From the NCBI RefSeq assembly GCF_000485595.1, contig NW_014577176.1, positions 381,724 through 445,723 on the forward strand: a DNA stretch of 64,000 bases, given 5' to 3'. Below are positions 11,617-25,500 of the stretch, piece after piece. The stretch is from Priapulus caudatus (taxonomy: Eukaryota > Priapulida > Priapulimorpha > Priapulimorphida > Priapulidae). The notes below the pieces were generated by a model. The model ran no database searches, was not told the DNA's origin, and saw only the letters and a program-made list of their open reading frames with translations. A program made the translations under genes and the position numbers. Position 1 is the stretch's first letter; each line of letters starts with the position of its first letter.

Positions 11617-14408
11617 TCACCTGAAGTTAAATGTAGGGTTTGGTCCACCAAAATTGAAACCGCCTCCTCCTGCTGCTGCTCCTGCTCCGGCTCCAGGGGC
11701 TGAAGACTGGCTGAAGTCGAATCCAGCACTCGGTGCCGGTGCTGGGGCAGCCGCTGCCGCTTGATTGAATGCGAACGGGGCTGCTGCAGGCTGGTGTCAA
11801 AACAAATAAACCCACGTAAAAAGTTAGGCATCATACTATATTACATATTTATTTAAAATGCATTGCATCGTCTCATGTGCTTATAAATTTTTAACTTGAC
11901 TTTGAGTTCTCTGCTAATATTGTGGTAACCGTTGTGCAGAAATATTGTTTTTTTTCCTCTACCAGGGAAAACCATTATTTCTTTACTTAGAAAGGTCTGG
12001 TTATAGTTATCAATATAACTCTATCATCTATATATCTATATATATATATATATATCACATACCTGAGCCGTCGCTCCAAACTGCAGATTAGGCACTGCAT
12101 TAAAGTTGAATCCACCACCAGCAGCACTTCCAAATGACGGTGGAGACGTCACTGCACTGCTACCAAATGCAGGTGCAGGTGCTGCTGCTGGTGCTGCAGG
12201 TGTGTTAAACGCTGCTGTGGAACCTGAAGAAGGTTACATACCATATCTACTGTCAGGCCAGACCATCTGGTTTAACCTGCAGTCATGCAGCCTTGCCTAG
12301 ACTAATGAGTGCTTAATCTTGAATATACATAATACGTGTAAAGTTTGAAGACTGCTGCAACTCTCACCAATAATAAGTTCAGTTGAAGAACACTAACAAA
12401 GCCCCCTAACGGCAGACTAACGCGCTACACATAGCAGCGAAAATTACCGAACGTGGGGGCGGTAGAGCCGAATGCTGGAGTGGAAGCGGCTGATGACCCT
12501 GCACCAAACGCGGGCGTGGTCGAGCCAAAGCCCGGGGGCTGCCTCGACGAAGGAAAGGTGGGGGCCGTAGGTGCACCAAACACGAAGCTTGACGTGGGTG
12601 CTTGAGCTTGTGTGGTTGCTGCACAATAGAGAAGTGGTACGCTAAGTAAAGTAACGACTAATTATAGGAATGACAATAGGCAGTACATTGCCACTACTCT
12701 ATATTTGACACTGCACACTGCATTACACATCTGCTATATTATTTGACCTACCGTTAAAGGCAAATGAGGCACTAGACGGCGCGGTGGTTGATGTAGGTTG
12801 TCCAAAAGCGAGAGGAGCAGCAGCACTTGTTGTGGCACTCTGTCCAAATGCCAGAGGAGCAGCTGAACTTGTTGAGGTACCTTGCCCAAAAGCCAAGGGG
12901 GTAACAGCACTAGTTGTAGCAGCTTGCCCAAAAGCCAAGGTAGTAGCGACACTTGTTGTCGTACTCTGCCCAAAGGAGAGGGGGTTGGAAGCCGCTGTGG
13001 GAACAGCATTGAATTGGAATGTCTTCTTTCCTCCTGCAGCACCTTCCGTATCTGAGAGAAACCAATATCTCAGTTGAAAAGAAGCCAAATAAGCTCACAT
13101 ATAACCGTATAATACAACATATAAACAATATAATCATACTTAAGCACGTATCAATCACGCACATAGCAGTGCGACTTCTGTGAATGATACTAAATGCCAG
13201 TCGTGGACTCTCGAGCATATGATACTTACCATCGTTTTGCCTCTTTGAGGATGGTGAGGGTACAAAGCCTGTATTGGGTTTCACCGTCGCCGACTGTCCA
13301 AACGAAAACACCGGCTGGGTAGGAGCTACTGCTGCTGCCGGCTGCCCAAACGCAAACGACTGCTTGCTGCTGTCGGCGGACTGTCCAAACATGAAGCCGC
13401 CTGATTTGCTAACTTGTGGCGCGGCCGCGGCCGCCGCGCTAGATCCCTGCGTGCTAGCTGACTTCTCAAAGCCAAAAGCAGACTTGTCCGTCTTGCCGCC
13501 GGCCTCCGCTGGCTTACCAAAGGTGAAGCTGGGCTTGTTATCGGCTGACGACGTAGTGTTCGTACCGGAGTTCCCAAAAGCAAAGTTCACGGTCGGTTTA
13601 CTCGCCGACGCCTGGCCGAACACTCCCGACACCAAGGGAATTGCACTGGCCGGTTCTGCCGCATTACCGAAGGAGAAACCGCCCGGCTTAGCGGTGCTAG
13701 CACCAGCGAACGCCGCCTTCTCACCGGCTCCAGACGTCGTCACCGCTGCTGCCGGCTTAGCAGCAATCGCGCCGAAGGAATACGTGGCTGCGCTTGCAGA
13801 TTTAGAGCTGTCGGCACTTGTCGCCACAACGTCCGATTTTTGCGTCGGGGCGACCGAAAACAGGGTCGCCTTCTGGGTCTCCGTCGCAGCAAAGTCAAAC
13901 TTAACTGCAGCGGGAGTCGCTGCAGGGACGGCAGACGCTCCTCCCGGAGCGTCGACCACTACAGGGTTATTGCCAAAACTGAAGCCTCCTGGTTTAGTTG
14001 GCACGGCAGGCGCCTTATTGTCTTTTTCCGCACCAAATTTGAAACCGCCGACAGCAGGAGCAGCAGCAGTAGATGCGGAGGCAGTCGTCGTCGTCGTCGG
14101 CGCACCGAATGTAAACGTCGGCTTGGATACGGACTTCTCATCAACCTTATCGCTGTCTCCTCCCAACGCGAATCCTCCCGAGCCAAACTCGCGCGACGAC
14201 GGCGACGACGTCGTCAGTTTGAAAGTAGATGCTGCCGCGGGCTCTGCGCTTTTACTGGCACCACCAAACGTGAATCCACCGGCTCCGATCGAGACCGAAC
14301 TCCCTAAACTCGACGACGGTGCAACTGGAAACGAAAGACGAAATTTTCGTAATAAAATGGCTGCGCTGAAAATTTCACTAGTTTAAAAACCTGCAAACAC
14401 ACAAGATG

Positions 14409-14440
<32 letters not shown>

Positions 14441-17400
14441 TATTGATATCTATATAGATGTATATCTTATATATGTGTAAATATATATAGATAAGATATT
14501 TTTGAACATCTAATGATGCAACAAGCCATTGTCTCAAACATTTCCCTGTAGTCGTTACCTATAGCTTGGCTGCCAGGTCGTGGAGTAGTACAAGCAATGC
14601 ACTTGCTTGCTTCACCCTTGTTTCTAACCATGCATGTGTCACACTCCCAGTTTCCACTGACTACCTTAAACTTGTCACCAAATCCTAAAAAAGTTAATTG
14701 CTTAAATAAAGATTATGCCAGGTGCTTAAAGTTGAAACATTGCAATGTGACCCTAAGCTTTTAGGATGCTAATATTAGATTTCAAGAAGATTACCTGACT
14801 TGACACCACTGGCACCTGATTTAGGTGTTTCACAAGCTAAGCACTTGTCAGCCGTGACACTGTTGCTGACCATGCAAACAGAACACGACCAGTTTCCCGT
14901 GGGTTGCTTAAATCTGTCGCCGAAACCTGCCAGTGACATAAAAAACACGTGGAGCAGTTAACAACTAAGCAAAACTATACCCCGAATATCGTCTGATCTA
15001 TAAGAACCAGATTTCTATGTTCTTTCGTCGTCAACTACACGACCGGTTAACATGAACCAATCTACAGAAATTTCACATTGGTGTGGTAGCTTACCAGCGA
15101 CAGCATCCTCTCGGCCTGACTTCCTGTCCGATCCCGACGCCTCGCGAATATCGTCTCTCTTGTAGCTCACCGGTGAAAACCCGCTAGAACTGGTAGATGC
15201 CGTGCCACCTCCAGGTTTCTGTGTCTGACATGCGACACACCTTGCATCAGAGTTCTTGTTGTTGATCAAGCAGGTCGGACAAGGCCAGCTGTCGGCTGCT
15301 GGCTTGAACTGCGACGACCACCCAGCGTTCCTGGCGCCCTCTGTGGTGGTATTGGTATCCGGCACAGCGCTGGCGACCGGCTTGGCAGTCTTGCAGGCAG
15401 CACACTCGCTGTCCTTCTCCTTGTTGTTAATCAAGCAAGTGGGGCAGCTCCAACTGTTGGTCGTCTTGAACGCTTTGGCAGAGAGTGGCACAGTCCGCCC
15501 ACCTGTGAAAACACGTAGCAAAATAATACCTCGAATAAACACGAAAAGAAATGATTTTACGAAAATGTGAAGCAACGTTAAGTGATGAGTTTAATGACAG
15601 CCATTGAGAATTATACCATTTCCTAGAATGTCCATCACACTGCCTCTCATTAGTTCTGCTGCTGGCTTCAGTGCCCCGCTTTCATTATCCACATCCTGCT
15701 GTGCAGGGCTCATACCACGCTTGCCTAGAGCCTCCAAGACACTCCCAGATTTCAAGACACCTAGACAAACAGAGAACGTCGACTTGAAAATCTTGCGTGC
15801 GCACCTGCAGTCGTTACTTCACATTTAAACAGATAGGAACGTTCGGGGTAAGTTGTGTGGCGCTGGGTATGGCGACAGTGCTGCTGCTGCGTACTTACCT
15901 GCCACTGGTGAGGTGTCTGACTTTGTGCTTGGAGCAGACGATGATGGGCTGACAAACTGAAAGCCTGATTTGTCACTCGATCTCCTGGAGCCAGTTCCGA
16001 ACTGGAATGTATGTTCAGGTGTTTCCTTCTTCGCGTCTTCTGTCGTGACTGAGACAGGTGAGCTGAACTTAAACATGCCCTACGAAGAGATAACATCGAT
16101 CATCACCTGTCCACAGTGCCGATGCAAACATAGTTGAAAAATGACAACGGCTTATCCAAAGTGCTCCCGAAAGTTCCAAGGTTAACCAAATTACGCGGAA
16201 TCCCCTTTTGAAGACAATGAACACTGACCTGATTTCCTTCCCCTCTTAGGTTTTTGCTGACAGGTGCTTGCTGGATGGGACTGGAGAAGGTAAACTTCTG
16301 TGGCCTTAAACCAGCAGACGTGACTGCATTCTGTTCCGCAGGATTGTCAGATCGAACTTTTCTCGAGTGAGAGACAGGTGTAGCAGAACTCTCGACTGGT
16401 AGGATGGGCGTTGAAAAGTTAAACTGTGGCATGCTGTTGAGCTCCAGTCCAATGTTTTGTGAGAAGTCTGGTGTTTCCACATCCTTAAATAAGGAAAATA
16501 AGTGAAATAGCATCCGATTGAACACAATATATAGTAAATCAAGTTAAATTATTATTGACATGTCCTTGTACGTGTGTGTTTCGCGATAACTCACTGATAA
16601 TTCTAGAACTACGAATACACGTGAACAAAATGTGATGAATAGCAAGGTGACTCACCGCTTCTGTCGTCTCCTCGTCCCTCTGCACCGTCGCGTGGTGGCT
16701 TGTGCGTGGTCGCTTCATCTTACCACCGGCCGCTCTGCTTTCACATGCCAACCCATCGTCACGCACTGCAGCTTTCGCGGCTTCTGCCTCTCTCTCGGCG
16801 GAGGTGTTCTTCAGCAGCAGGCTTCTGCGGTTCGTTGCGATGGACGCCGGCCGGGGAGAGTTCAGCTTTGCAGCAGGCGGTCCCCTCCTCACGTCGATGC
16901 TTCGCTTGGAAGGTGTGTGACCATGAAGCCGCAACCTTCGCAGAGTACTGCTAGGCTGCAACACGACACACTGCGTCAGTTTGTTTATCCACGGAATTAC
17001 AACAATGTTATTATTCACAAATATAGGAAAACTGCGCAATACTGCCGTTATCCATGGTTGTCGATGCAACCGTGTTGCAAGAAAATCAAAACATACAAAT
17101 TGCGGGTTTCAACTTTATACAGGAAATTATCTAGATAATTAGAAACATAAAATATTTTTATTAGTTTTATTTACAGTTTCAAAAATTGCTCAAACAAGGA
17201 AGTGGGCACTTACAGTATAAGAGAGTGGTGTTAAGGCAGTGGCATCAAGATCATTTGATGGAAGTGGTATTTTCTTGGTATCCTTAAAGAGATAGAAAGA
17301 AGAGTGCAAAATTAAGTGACGTTTCTGCAGTATACATCGAAAAGTCTCAAATAAACAATTAAGACAGAAATGCATCAAGAACATCTATAGTTTTAGTTTT

Positions 17401-20400
17401 TTTAATAATACAAGATTCTCGATTAAACTTACATTCAATGGCGTTGACATTCTCTCTAGGGTGTCAAGGATTTTACGAGCCGTAGAGCTGGTGACCCCGT
17501 AACCTGTACCGGTGCTGTTCCTAGCATTCACCTTGATGGCTGATCGTGAAGCAGACTGGCCACACAACAAATGACACTCTATTATTACTCTATTACTCTT
17601 CATTAGATTCCCAACACAATATGCTTATAGAAAAATTCAGTAATAGAAAAACGATTACAAAATCATTTGAGTGTAGGAACTATGTTCGCATTTATATAAA
17701 ACATGCAGGCACCGTTCAACAACCTACAAAATACAGTACAAAACAGTAGTAACTGTGCACACTAGGACCACACATAGGCACATAGGACAATGAAGTCTGT
17801 ATGAACGCAGACAAGTCAACTGGATAGTCTCTAATTTACCGAGAGTTATAGGAGACAATCACTGAGACTACTTACAATACTCACAGCAGCTTATCATCAA
17901 CAAGTTACCTTACACTTACAGCATCAAATAGTGGTCATACAACAAACAACAAACAGTTACATTTCCCTAGTACCTGGTAAGGATCCGACACAAGCTTTCC
18001 TCTTCTAAATGTGGAAGCACCACCATATGACGTTTTTCCAGGATAGAACGGTGATTCTAGAACCCCAGTTCCATACATTGACACCGGGTCCCTCTGAAAA
18101 ACGACAAGTACCAAACTAGATTTGTTATGCGAGATTATATGAAGTGTAATATAATGTGAAGTGTTTCTGCATTGAAATGAAGTACCAAACATAGTATCAG
18201 TGGTCAGCAGGAATGCATAAATGTTACATTTAGTGAGTTTTACTGATTCATGTTAATGTTTCATCCTGTACTGGACAGATTTTATACAGGGCTCGAATTA
18301 AGCGACGAGAAGGGCAAGGCAATTTTTTTAGGGCATGTGAGAAATCGCCTTAAATTTTCTCTAAAATGGAAGGGCACAGAGGCAATTTTAAAAGGCACCA
18401 AGGCAACTCTCAAAATTTGAGAAGGGCACCAAGGCACTTTTGTAAAATAAAGGAAAACTCATAACAAATTAGTACATCAACATCGTCTTGCTTTTAATGT
18501 ACAAAACAATATGCCCCCATGTAAGCTTACACCGTAACACTGACCCCTGTACCCCCCTCTGCTAATGGAAGTACAGTAACAAGAAATTTTACATGCCCGC
18601 TATCAGGAGTGAATAATTATCCGATGCTGTTATTATTCCCTCCTGCGACTATCGGTTTCAAGCTCATCATTGCAACTACAGCACGCACGCACGCGCACGT
18701 GTTATGTTGATTCGACTAAAAACGAAACTAGGGCAGTAGATTAAAGGGCACCGACGGCAATTACACAAAAAGGCAAGGCAGGTGACTGCTGTCGGTCGAG
18801 TTGGATTTTCAGGGGCAGTACGGCAATTGATAGGGGCACCGACGTCAATTGCCGTCGGTGCCGTCGATTAATTCGAGCCCTGGATTTTATATAACACATA
18901 GATATATATGGCTCATCTTTAGTAGAGGTTAACTGCACAAGAACATTATGATGTGCTTGTGTTTAAATAGGATGAATTCCACTGTAAATTATAAGAGAAA
19001 ATGTAAAAATCCAGCGCTGGGTGCAAGGCGGCAGTTTCAAACGTTTTCGCAGGAACACTAGAGTGGTGCCTGGAAGATTGCCGGAACAGATACTAACCCC
19101 GACAGCGGAGCCAAAGATGGAAGAGTTGAACGACTGTCTGCGAAAGCTGGTGCTGCTGCTGGCGACAGACTGCGGACGTGACTCACTCAGCTGCGGCATG
19201 ACCGACCACAGGGACGACTGCCGTGACGATGCATGAGCTGCAAGCAACGCGTCAGCAGATACAACCTCTACTCTTACTCTCACAATCACATCACAGGTTA
19301 CTATAGTACCGATGCACATCGTTTATGCATCCTACCAATAAAAGCCAACTTACACATTGGAAAAATAGATTTCCCAACTCATTATTCTCATTATTGCTGC
19401 TCAGAACATTTTGTGAAATTCATAATCGCCACGAGAAATCGGTGCCGAGGAAACGGCATTCATATTTCGGGACTACCTGTCTCCATGTTGTCAGACACCC
19501 TTCTCCCACTGGTGTTAGCGACACTACTAAGGTTTCCTGTAAGCTTCCTCAATGAGTCTCTAGTGAGAGGTAACGACTCAGATAGAGCTGCCTCCATCTT
19601 CTCCCTGTCCGGCTTAAGCGAGGAGCAACCACTTGTTGACGCATCAGAGTCTGTCTCACCTGAAGCGAATACAAATAAACATGCTTGTTGCTTGGGCCAC
19701 TTAGAGACGATTTTGGCCACCGATGCCAACTGTTCCGGCTACACGTTATATAGCTCACGACAGAACTCTATATATTATCATGACTTACGTACCTTCTTCC
19801 TCGGCCAAGTCAGACTCTGTCACTCTGTCCGTATCATCCACATTAATAGGTGCCGGCTCAGTTTCCAGTGACGATGCAGGAGCCTGGCCAGCCACCTGGT
19901 ATTTGTCGCTGTGTGCATATGATCTTACTAGTGGCTCTCCCTTTGATGACGAATACTCAGAGAATGGCAGACTTCTGAATCCGTCACCCGTTACCTGATT
20001 CGGATTACCGATCTTTGGTGTTTCAGTGTCTAAATGTCTGTCCAGCCTTAAACTGTGTCTAGCACCGCGAGCCCGCTGGTTTAACACAGGTCCGCAATTG
20101 TATGACGTTGGAACGGAGCTAGTGCGTTCATGATCTCGCAATTTTAGCGTTGACCCATTGTCATTGGCAGAACTCTTCAAAAAGCCTCTCCCTTCTCTGA
20201 GGGAAGCGATCTGTGTGTCAGCCGGGCTCGAGTATATCCTAGGACGTGATGGTCCATCCATGAGAGATGTACCAAAAGACGGTGATGTCACCTGGTCATC
20301 TTGCGCTATCTGATACCCGTGTGGATAGTGGTTGTCTTCTAGCTCCACTATGTCATCTTCTTCGTTATTATCATCGAAAGTGGATCCACTGTAGCCCTCA

Positions 20401-21937
20401 CCAGATAGCCATGAAGGAACCAGCAAGGACTTCACTGTGCTCGTCACCCTCTCCAGTAACGACTGCAATCAACGTTGTTTCATAAGTGCACACTCATTTT
20501 AAAACAATATTAGTTCTTATTACATTAATAGAATGTCCAATAAATATTATATTTCTGACACACAGATATAGGACAAATGAAGGTGTAGGTGACCTAGACA
20601 ATTTTAACAAGTGCCGCAGAGCGACAGTGCTCAACTGACGTGTACTGTAGCCGGGTATTCTACTGATAAACTCACTGGCAACCGAATCAAGTGCGCCCTC
20701 CCGCCACCGCGTTGATAGGCTTTGCTATACCGGTAGTACAGTAATAAAGATATAGCTGTGTAACTTTAATGACTTCGCTATATTAACATGTTATCATGGA
20801 TATGCGTCGAGCGCGAGCGTAGTGGTGGTGGTGGGGGAGGGTTGGGGAATGAGGGCTCTAATAGCAAAAGCAGTTCAGTCCATTGTTAACAGTCGACAAA
20901 TCCATGTTTAACCCTCCTCTTGAGGGTCAAAAGGTTATCAGACACTTACTCTTCGCACGTGAGTAGAAAGCACATTTCATGGTCCTTTCAATAAAGCCAT
21001 AAAAATGCTAGGTCACTGCTGAAACAAAAAAGTTTTGCACTCGGTCCATTAGACCATGTCCTCAGAAAATGTCTGATATCTGACCTTTCCCCCACTGCCC
21101 TTCGACCTGTGACCTCCAATTTTGCACTGGTGATGGGTTTCCTCCCCATCACACTATACATCGAATTCAGGTTCAAAAAACTACATAATTCATGCTAACC
21201 TGTACAGCAAATTTTTGTCATCTAGTGGTGCAGTTTAGAAAATTCTGAAAATTGCACCACCGCAGGAATTCTTCTGACAGACTACTCGCACCTCCAAGTA
21301 TGTATATATGTTCATTGTTCCACCATGTAATTTCTTACCCATTACATTATATTGTGTTTAAAAACTGTCATGCTCCCGTTTTTATTTATATAGTATTACT
21401 AGCACGGGAATGGTTCTACAGTAGAGGTGTAGTGTAACATTATCAACGGCTAGTTAGTAGTTACTAGAACGAAGAACTGTGCGGGGTTTTACCTGTTGTA
21501 GGAACCAGATCACTCGTGTGTGCTCAGATAGACACGTGAGATAGTATTAATAGCTTGTGCGTCTTATATGACACACAGATAACTAAGCCGTTAGTGGGTT
21601 ATGAAAATGAAGTTCAAAAATATTTACATCGTATACGGTATAGTTATATATTTGTAGATGCTAAACATGAATAAGTTCAACTACGAAGTTCAAGTTCAAC
21701 GATGTTGTTGTTGTTGTTATTCATTAATCCTCCTGTTACACGAGGTCATGGTCACAATGTATACACGCTTGAAAACGTGTTTGAACTGTTTCAACGACTG
21801 AATTTCATGCATGCAGTCTGATACGCGCCACATTACGTTGTTACGCTGTACTATCAATGACAAACCTTTGTTCTTTCATAAGGTTTCGGCCCTCTCGTCC
21901 TTTTGGCCCGAATTTTCCCTGTACTTTCACGCATCAT
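11617..21937 (-). CDS. NUP153: Nucleoporin NUP153
   Basis: Nineteen coding exons (high to low): 21937-21866, 20462-19793, 19659-19477, 19237-19098, 18093-17974, 17555-17433, 17282-17214, 16955-16656, 16483-16229, 16079-15899, 15760-15617, 15502-15095, 14926-14795, 14684-14559, 14324-13230, 13051-12752, 12618-12448, 12223-12063, 11790-11617. Phases agree at every junction and the sum is 4824 nt (1607 residues; human 1475). Order: basic N-terminus with GKIRAKRTRG; amphipathic LLERVTSTVKSLLVPSWL; SPFYPGKTSYGG (about 370); TSSTARKILDTLERMSTPL (about 415-436); GGKMKRP; MFKFSSP; four RanBP2-type zinc fingers with paired Cys-X2-Cys motifs (about 768-965); then FG repeats (FGQ, FSFG, FAFG) to the end. 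NUP153 sits on the nuclear basket, binds Ran through its fingers and importins through its FG repeats. The protein ends FNFR and lacks the basic tail of the human protein. Exon 1 was found by hand and is slightly less certain. Confidence 0.95.
14408..14480. repeat. (AT)n-rich tract in a NUP153 intron
   Basis: TATATA run of about 30 bases followed by imperfect AT-rich palindromic sequence, within the 234-bp intron between the fourth zinc-finger exon and the large FG exon. Similar shorter AT runs occur near 12030-12055. Confidence 0.85.
18287..18882. mobile_element. 596-bp non-autonomous DNA element (hAT-like ends) in a NUP153 intron
   Basis: The ends are inverted: CAGGGCTCGAATTAA at the left and TTAATTCGAGCCCTG at the right. 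The direct repeat GATTTTATA flanks both sides (18278-18286 and 18883-18891). CAGGG ends with an 8-9 bp duplication suggest the hAT superfamily. Both halves carry many copies of a degenerate GGGCAC-n-GGCAA motif, probably subterminal transposase sites. No coding frame is present. It lies between exons 19098-19237 and 17974-18093. Confidence 0.85.
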
Positions 21938-22568
21938 TCTACTGTCGCCAAAACGGCAAAACAACTACTTAAACTACCGAAATCTCCAACTTTCGTCGGG
22001 AAGTTTCATAAACACGAAAATACAGCATGAAACAAGAAAAGATGGCGCTAAAGTTCGGGCATCTGATTGGTTATAAATAAGTCACGTGAAGGAAAGCTTT
22101 CACGTGCACTTTTTGCAACATAAAATTTATATAATTTTATCATACTTCCTTTATACTACGTATTACAGAATTATCAATAAACTAGTATCTTTATTTTCAT
22201 TATAATCCTTTATTTATCGATATGTTCAACACAAGTTTATAAGCAGCTGTCGTCACACCAAACTTGTAGAGGCGCATCATGTGTAGACTGGTACTCGCTC
22301 CCACCTCGATTACTCGATAGGGGAGAGGTGGGACCGGGTACCAGTCTACATAATGTGTGGCTCATTTCATGTGTGGCTCATTTCATGATTTCATGTAGGG
22401 GCCTATATATATGTTCGACTAAAAAATTAAAATGTTTAGACCAAGTGTTGTAGTTCTATAGTGTAATGTTCAGGTTTGACAAATGTTACATCATCAGTGA
22501 CGGGTATGCCAAGGCTATCCGTACTTTGCACAAGGACTAGGAGAGCATTTAATTATACAACTGAGAAA
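21938..22568. promoter_or_regulatory. Shared promoter region of NUP153 and RNASEH1
   Basis: 631 bp between divergent start codons. Within it are AAAGATGGCGCTAA at 22039-22052 (YY1-like AAGATGGCG), an inverted CCAAT box (GATTGG near 22068) and TCACGTGA at 22082-22089 (E-box). A 72-bp foldback lies at 22277-22348. These suit a TATA-less housekeeping promoter. Function is inferred from motif and position only. Confidence 0.5.
22277..22348. repeat. Small foldback in the NUP153/RNASEH1 spacer
   Basis: Inverted arms: GTAGACTGGTAC with TCCCACCTC on the left, and GAGGTGGGA with GTACCAGTCTAC on the right, around an AT-containing loop. Confidence 0.8.
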
Positions 22569-25500
22569 ATGCCATTCTATGCTGTCGGACGAGGCAGAAA
22601 TCCCGGAGTTTACAAATTATGGTATTGACTGCATGTTGACTTTTGTTGTGTTGGTATTCATCTCAAATATTGATAACAAGTAGTACTAGCTAGACAAAGG
22701 TTTGAACGAATTCGTACTATCTTTATTTCTAGGTCGGACTGCCAAAAGGAAGTATCAAAGGTTAAAGATGCTAGCTACAAGAAATTTGACAGAGAAGTTG
22801 ATGCCTGGAAATTTGTTAGCGAATGCACAACGGCTGTCACAGAAGTCAGTGCTGGCCATAAGAACGGCACACCTCCGGCTCAAGAAATACAAACTCCAGA
22901 AACAGTAGTCATGTACAAGTTAGGTAGCATCAGCGAGCCTCATTCTAATGCAGCTTTGGGTGTTATGGAGCCTGAGGAAGTGGAGATAAATCAAACAGCG
23001 CAGTTTATAGGCATCAAACTGCAGAGGTTGGAGCAGCTGTGTAACACTGTCGGCATCAACATAGAGCAGAAGAAAAACCATGATGAATTACTAAAAGCTG
23101 TTGAAATGAAAGTCATCATTCAAAATATGCAGTCTGAGCTCAAGCGTTTCACCTCATGTATCAGTTGGTATGTTCTTGTATTATCTAACATAGATAGGCA
23201 TATGTAGCAAGTGGGAAGGTTGCTTTCTTCACAAACTGATTGGTTCAAGGATATAAGAGCTGTCCCCAATTCATTTTTGCAATGTGTGACATGTGCAAAT
23301 GTGGACAGCTCTTATATCCTTGGGCCACCTGATCTAAATGGTCCAACACAGTGATCTGTTGAAACCCCTTTCTCAATGAAAAATACTGTCTTCAGTACAT
23401 GTATTTGTATTTGAATTAAATGCAATAAAGATTTAATAATACTACTAATAATAATCTGGTGCCTGCCAAATAGCACCACCCATTTGATACATGACGACTG
23501 ACTCCTGGTATTCCCATAACATCAAGGCACAATGTTCGATTACAGCTGGTAATGCGCTATCCCACGTTCCCCTGCATAGTCCAAACTCTGTTGTGACTTA
23601 CCCCTCAGAAATTTTTACACAGCATTGGCTGATTTTGGAAAAAGGAGATACAGGTGTATTAGCATTTATTGGCTTGAAAGGTCATCTTGGTGTCATATGG
23701 TGTGAGTAAACTGCTGTCAATGTCACACTGCCCACAGTCATGCAGGGTTTATGTGCGAATGGTTTAGCCAGCCATTTACCATGTGCTCCAGCATGGGCAG
23801 CTGCTGCAGCATCCACGTATTACTGGTAATTCTAGCGCCGCTGTGGTTACATGAATAATCCAACTTGCCAATAATTTTTAAACAGCATTAGTATTGTGTA
23901 GTCCCAGCTAGGACAGGCCACAAGTTACGAATAGAAACCCAGAGTGGATGTTCTCAACAATAGGAAAGTTGATGTTCTATCTTACTTACATATCGTTGTT
24001 AATGTAAAACATGAAGGTAAATGTTTCAAGTCTGTCATTTCGTAGTGTTGCAGGCAAACCAACACTGACCACGGAGAGGCTTAATCAATTCCCTAACAAG
24101 CGGAGACGAGTTGAAAGCTCTAGTTCAGCAGCATCAGGCACGTCAGGTCAGTTTGCTACCTTATGAACTGATTCGGTAAATTCATTACTTGTATTAATAG
24201 TCAGAATATAATACAGTGTGTACAAGGTATCACATTATGTTGCAGACGGCGAGCTGAAAGTCTATACAGATGGCTGTTGCACGAACAATGGAAGATGTTC
24301 AGCAAGAGCAGGAATTGGCGTGTACTGGGGACCAGGCAATCCACTTAACGTTAGTGAGCGGTTACCAGGGCGACAGACAAACAACAGAGCTGAAATACAT
24401 GTATGTTGAGTAGACATTATTCGATTATTGATGTATTTATATATACATATATATATATATGCGCAGGTGTCTCTTTTTTGTGAATAATATAACTAAGTAT
24501 ATGATGTACATTCTATATAATTATGTTATGCTCTCTTTTAGGCTGCGTGTAAAGCACTGGAACAAGTTAGAGAAATGGGGAAAACATCAGTCACAATCCT
24601 TACAGACAGTGTTTTTTGCATCAATGGTAGGCATATAGACAGGAATATTATAGTGTATGGCAATGTATAATGTGTATATACCTGATAAGAATGCTGAAAC
24701 CCACAAAGAGTCTCGTGTGAAATTAGTTGGAGATTTAAATTCATATCACCATTTTGATGTCAGTTTACAAAAACACAAAGTTATTATGAAGATTGATTAA
24801 TGTCGCACACTTTTTCATACAATCATTCAAAATTTGTAGAACTTGTATTTTCAATACTAATGGCATTCTCATTAAATAAGTTCATTCGGTTGGTAGACTA
24901 ATAGATCTATCTGGGTTAATTGTTACTCAACCGTGAAGATTGAAAACATACAGCTGACGTTTCACCTTCTATCAGGAGGCTTTCTCAAAGCTGACTCAAG
25001 ATTATCAGTTTTGACCACCAGATGGTGTAGTGGTCAACAGCTTGGTCCACACGTGACTGAGTCTACGTATCTACTGTGACTAACACTTCACGGGTACAAA
25101 CAACATCCCATAGGAAAACCTCCACTGAGAAACTCAAGGCGATGATTGTCCTATCATATGTCATAGGCGTCACGGACGTAGTTCAACGTTACCTAAAAAA
25201 TGCAGGTGTGGCATCAACAGTTATACCGCTTGAGACCTTAAAAAGGCATTTGGTACACCCTAAGGACAAATCAGATATACACAAAATTACAGACTGTGTC
25301 TACAAGATACCGTGTGCAATGTGTGGAAAAAGTTATATTGGAGAAACCGGCCAAAAATTTGAAACCCGCCTTAAAGAACATAAAAAGGACATAGACATCG
25401 TAGCAGCCAAATCTTTCACAAAGGCCCAACGAAAACAGTCGGCTACCGAAATCACCAAATCCGCGATCACGGACCACGTAGCGAAGGACAATCACACCAT

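Noticed and set aside
13274-14386. 370-codon plus-strand frame
   Set aside because: Antisense of the large NUP153 FG exon; low-complexity composition follows from the repeats.
22702-22908. 68-codon frame inside RNASEH1 exon 2
   Set aside because: Out of frame with the conserved hybrid-binding domain.
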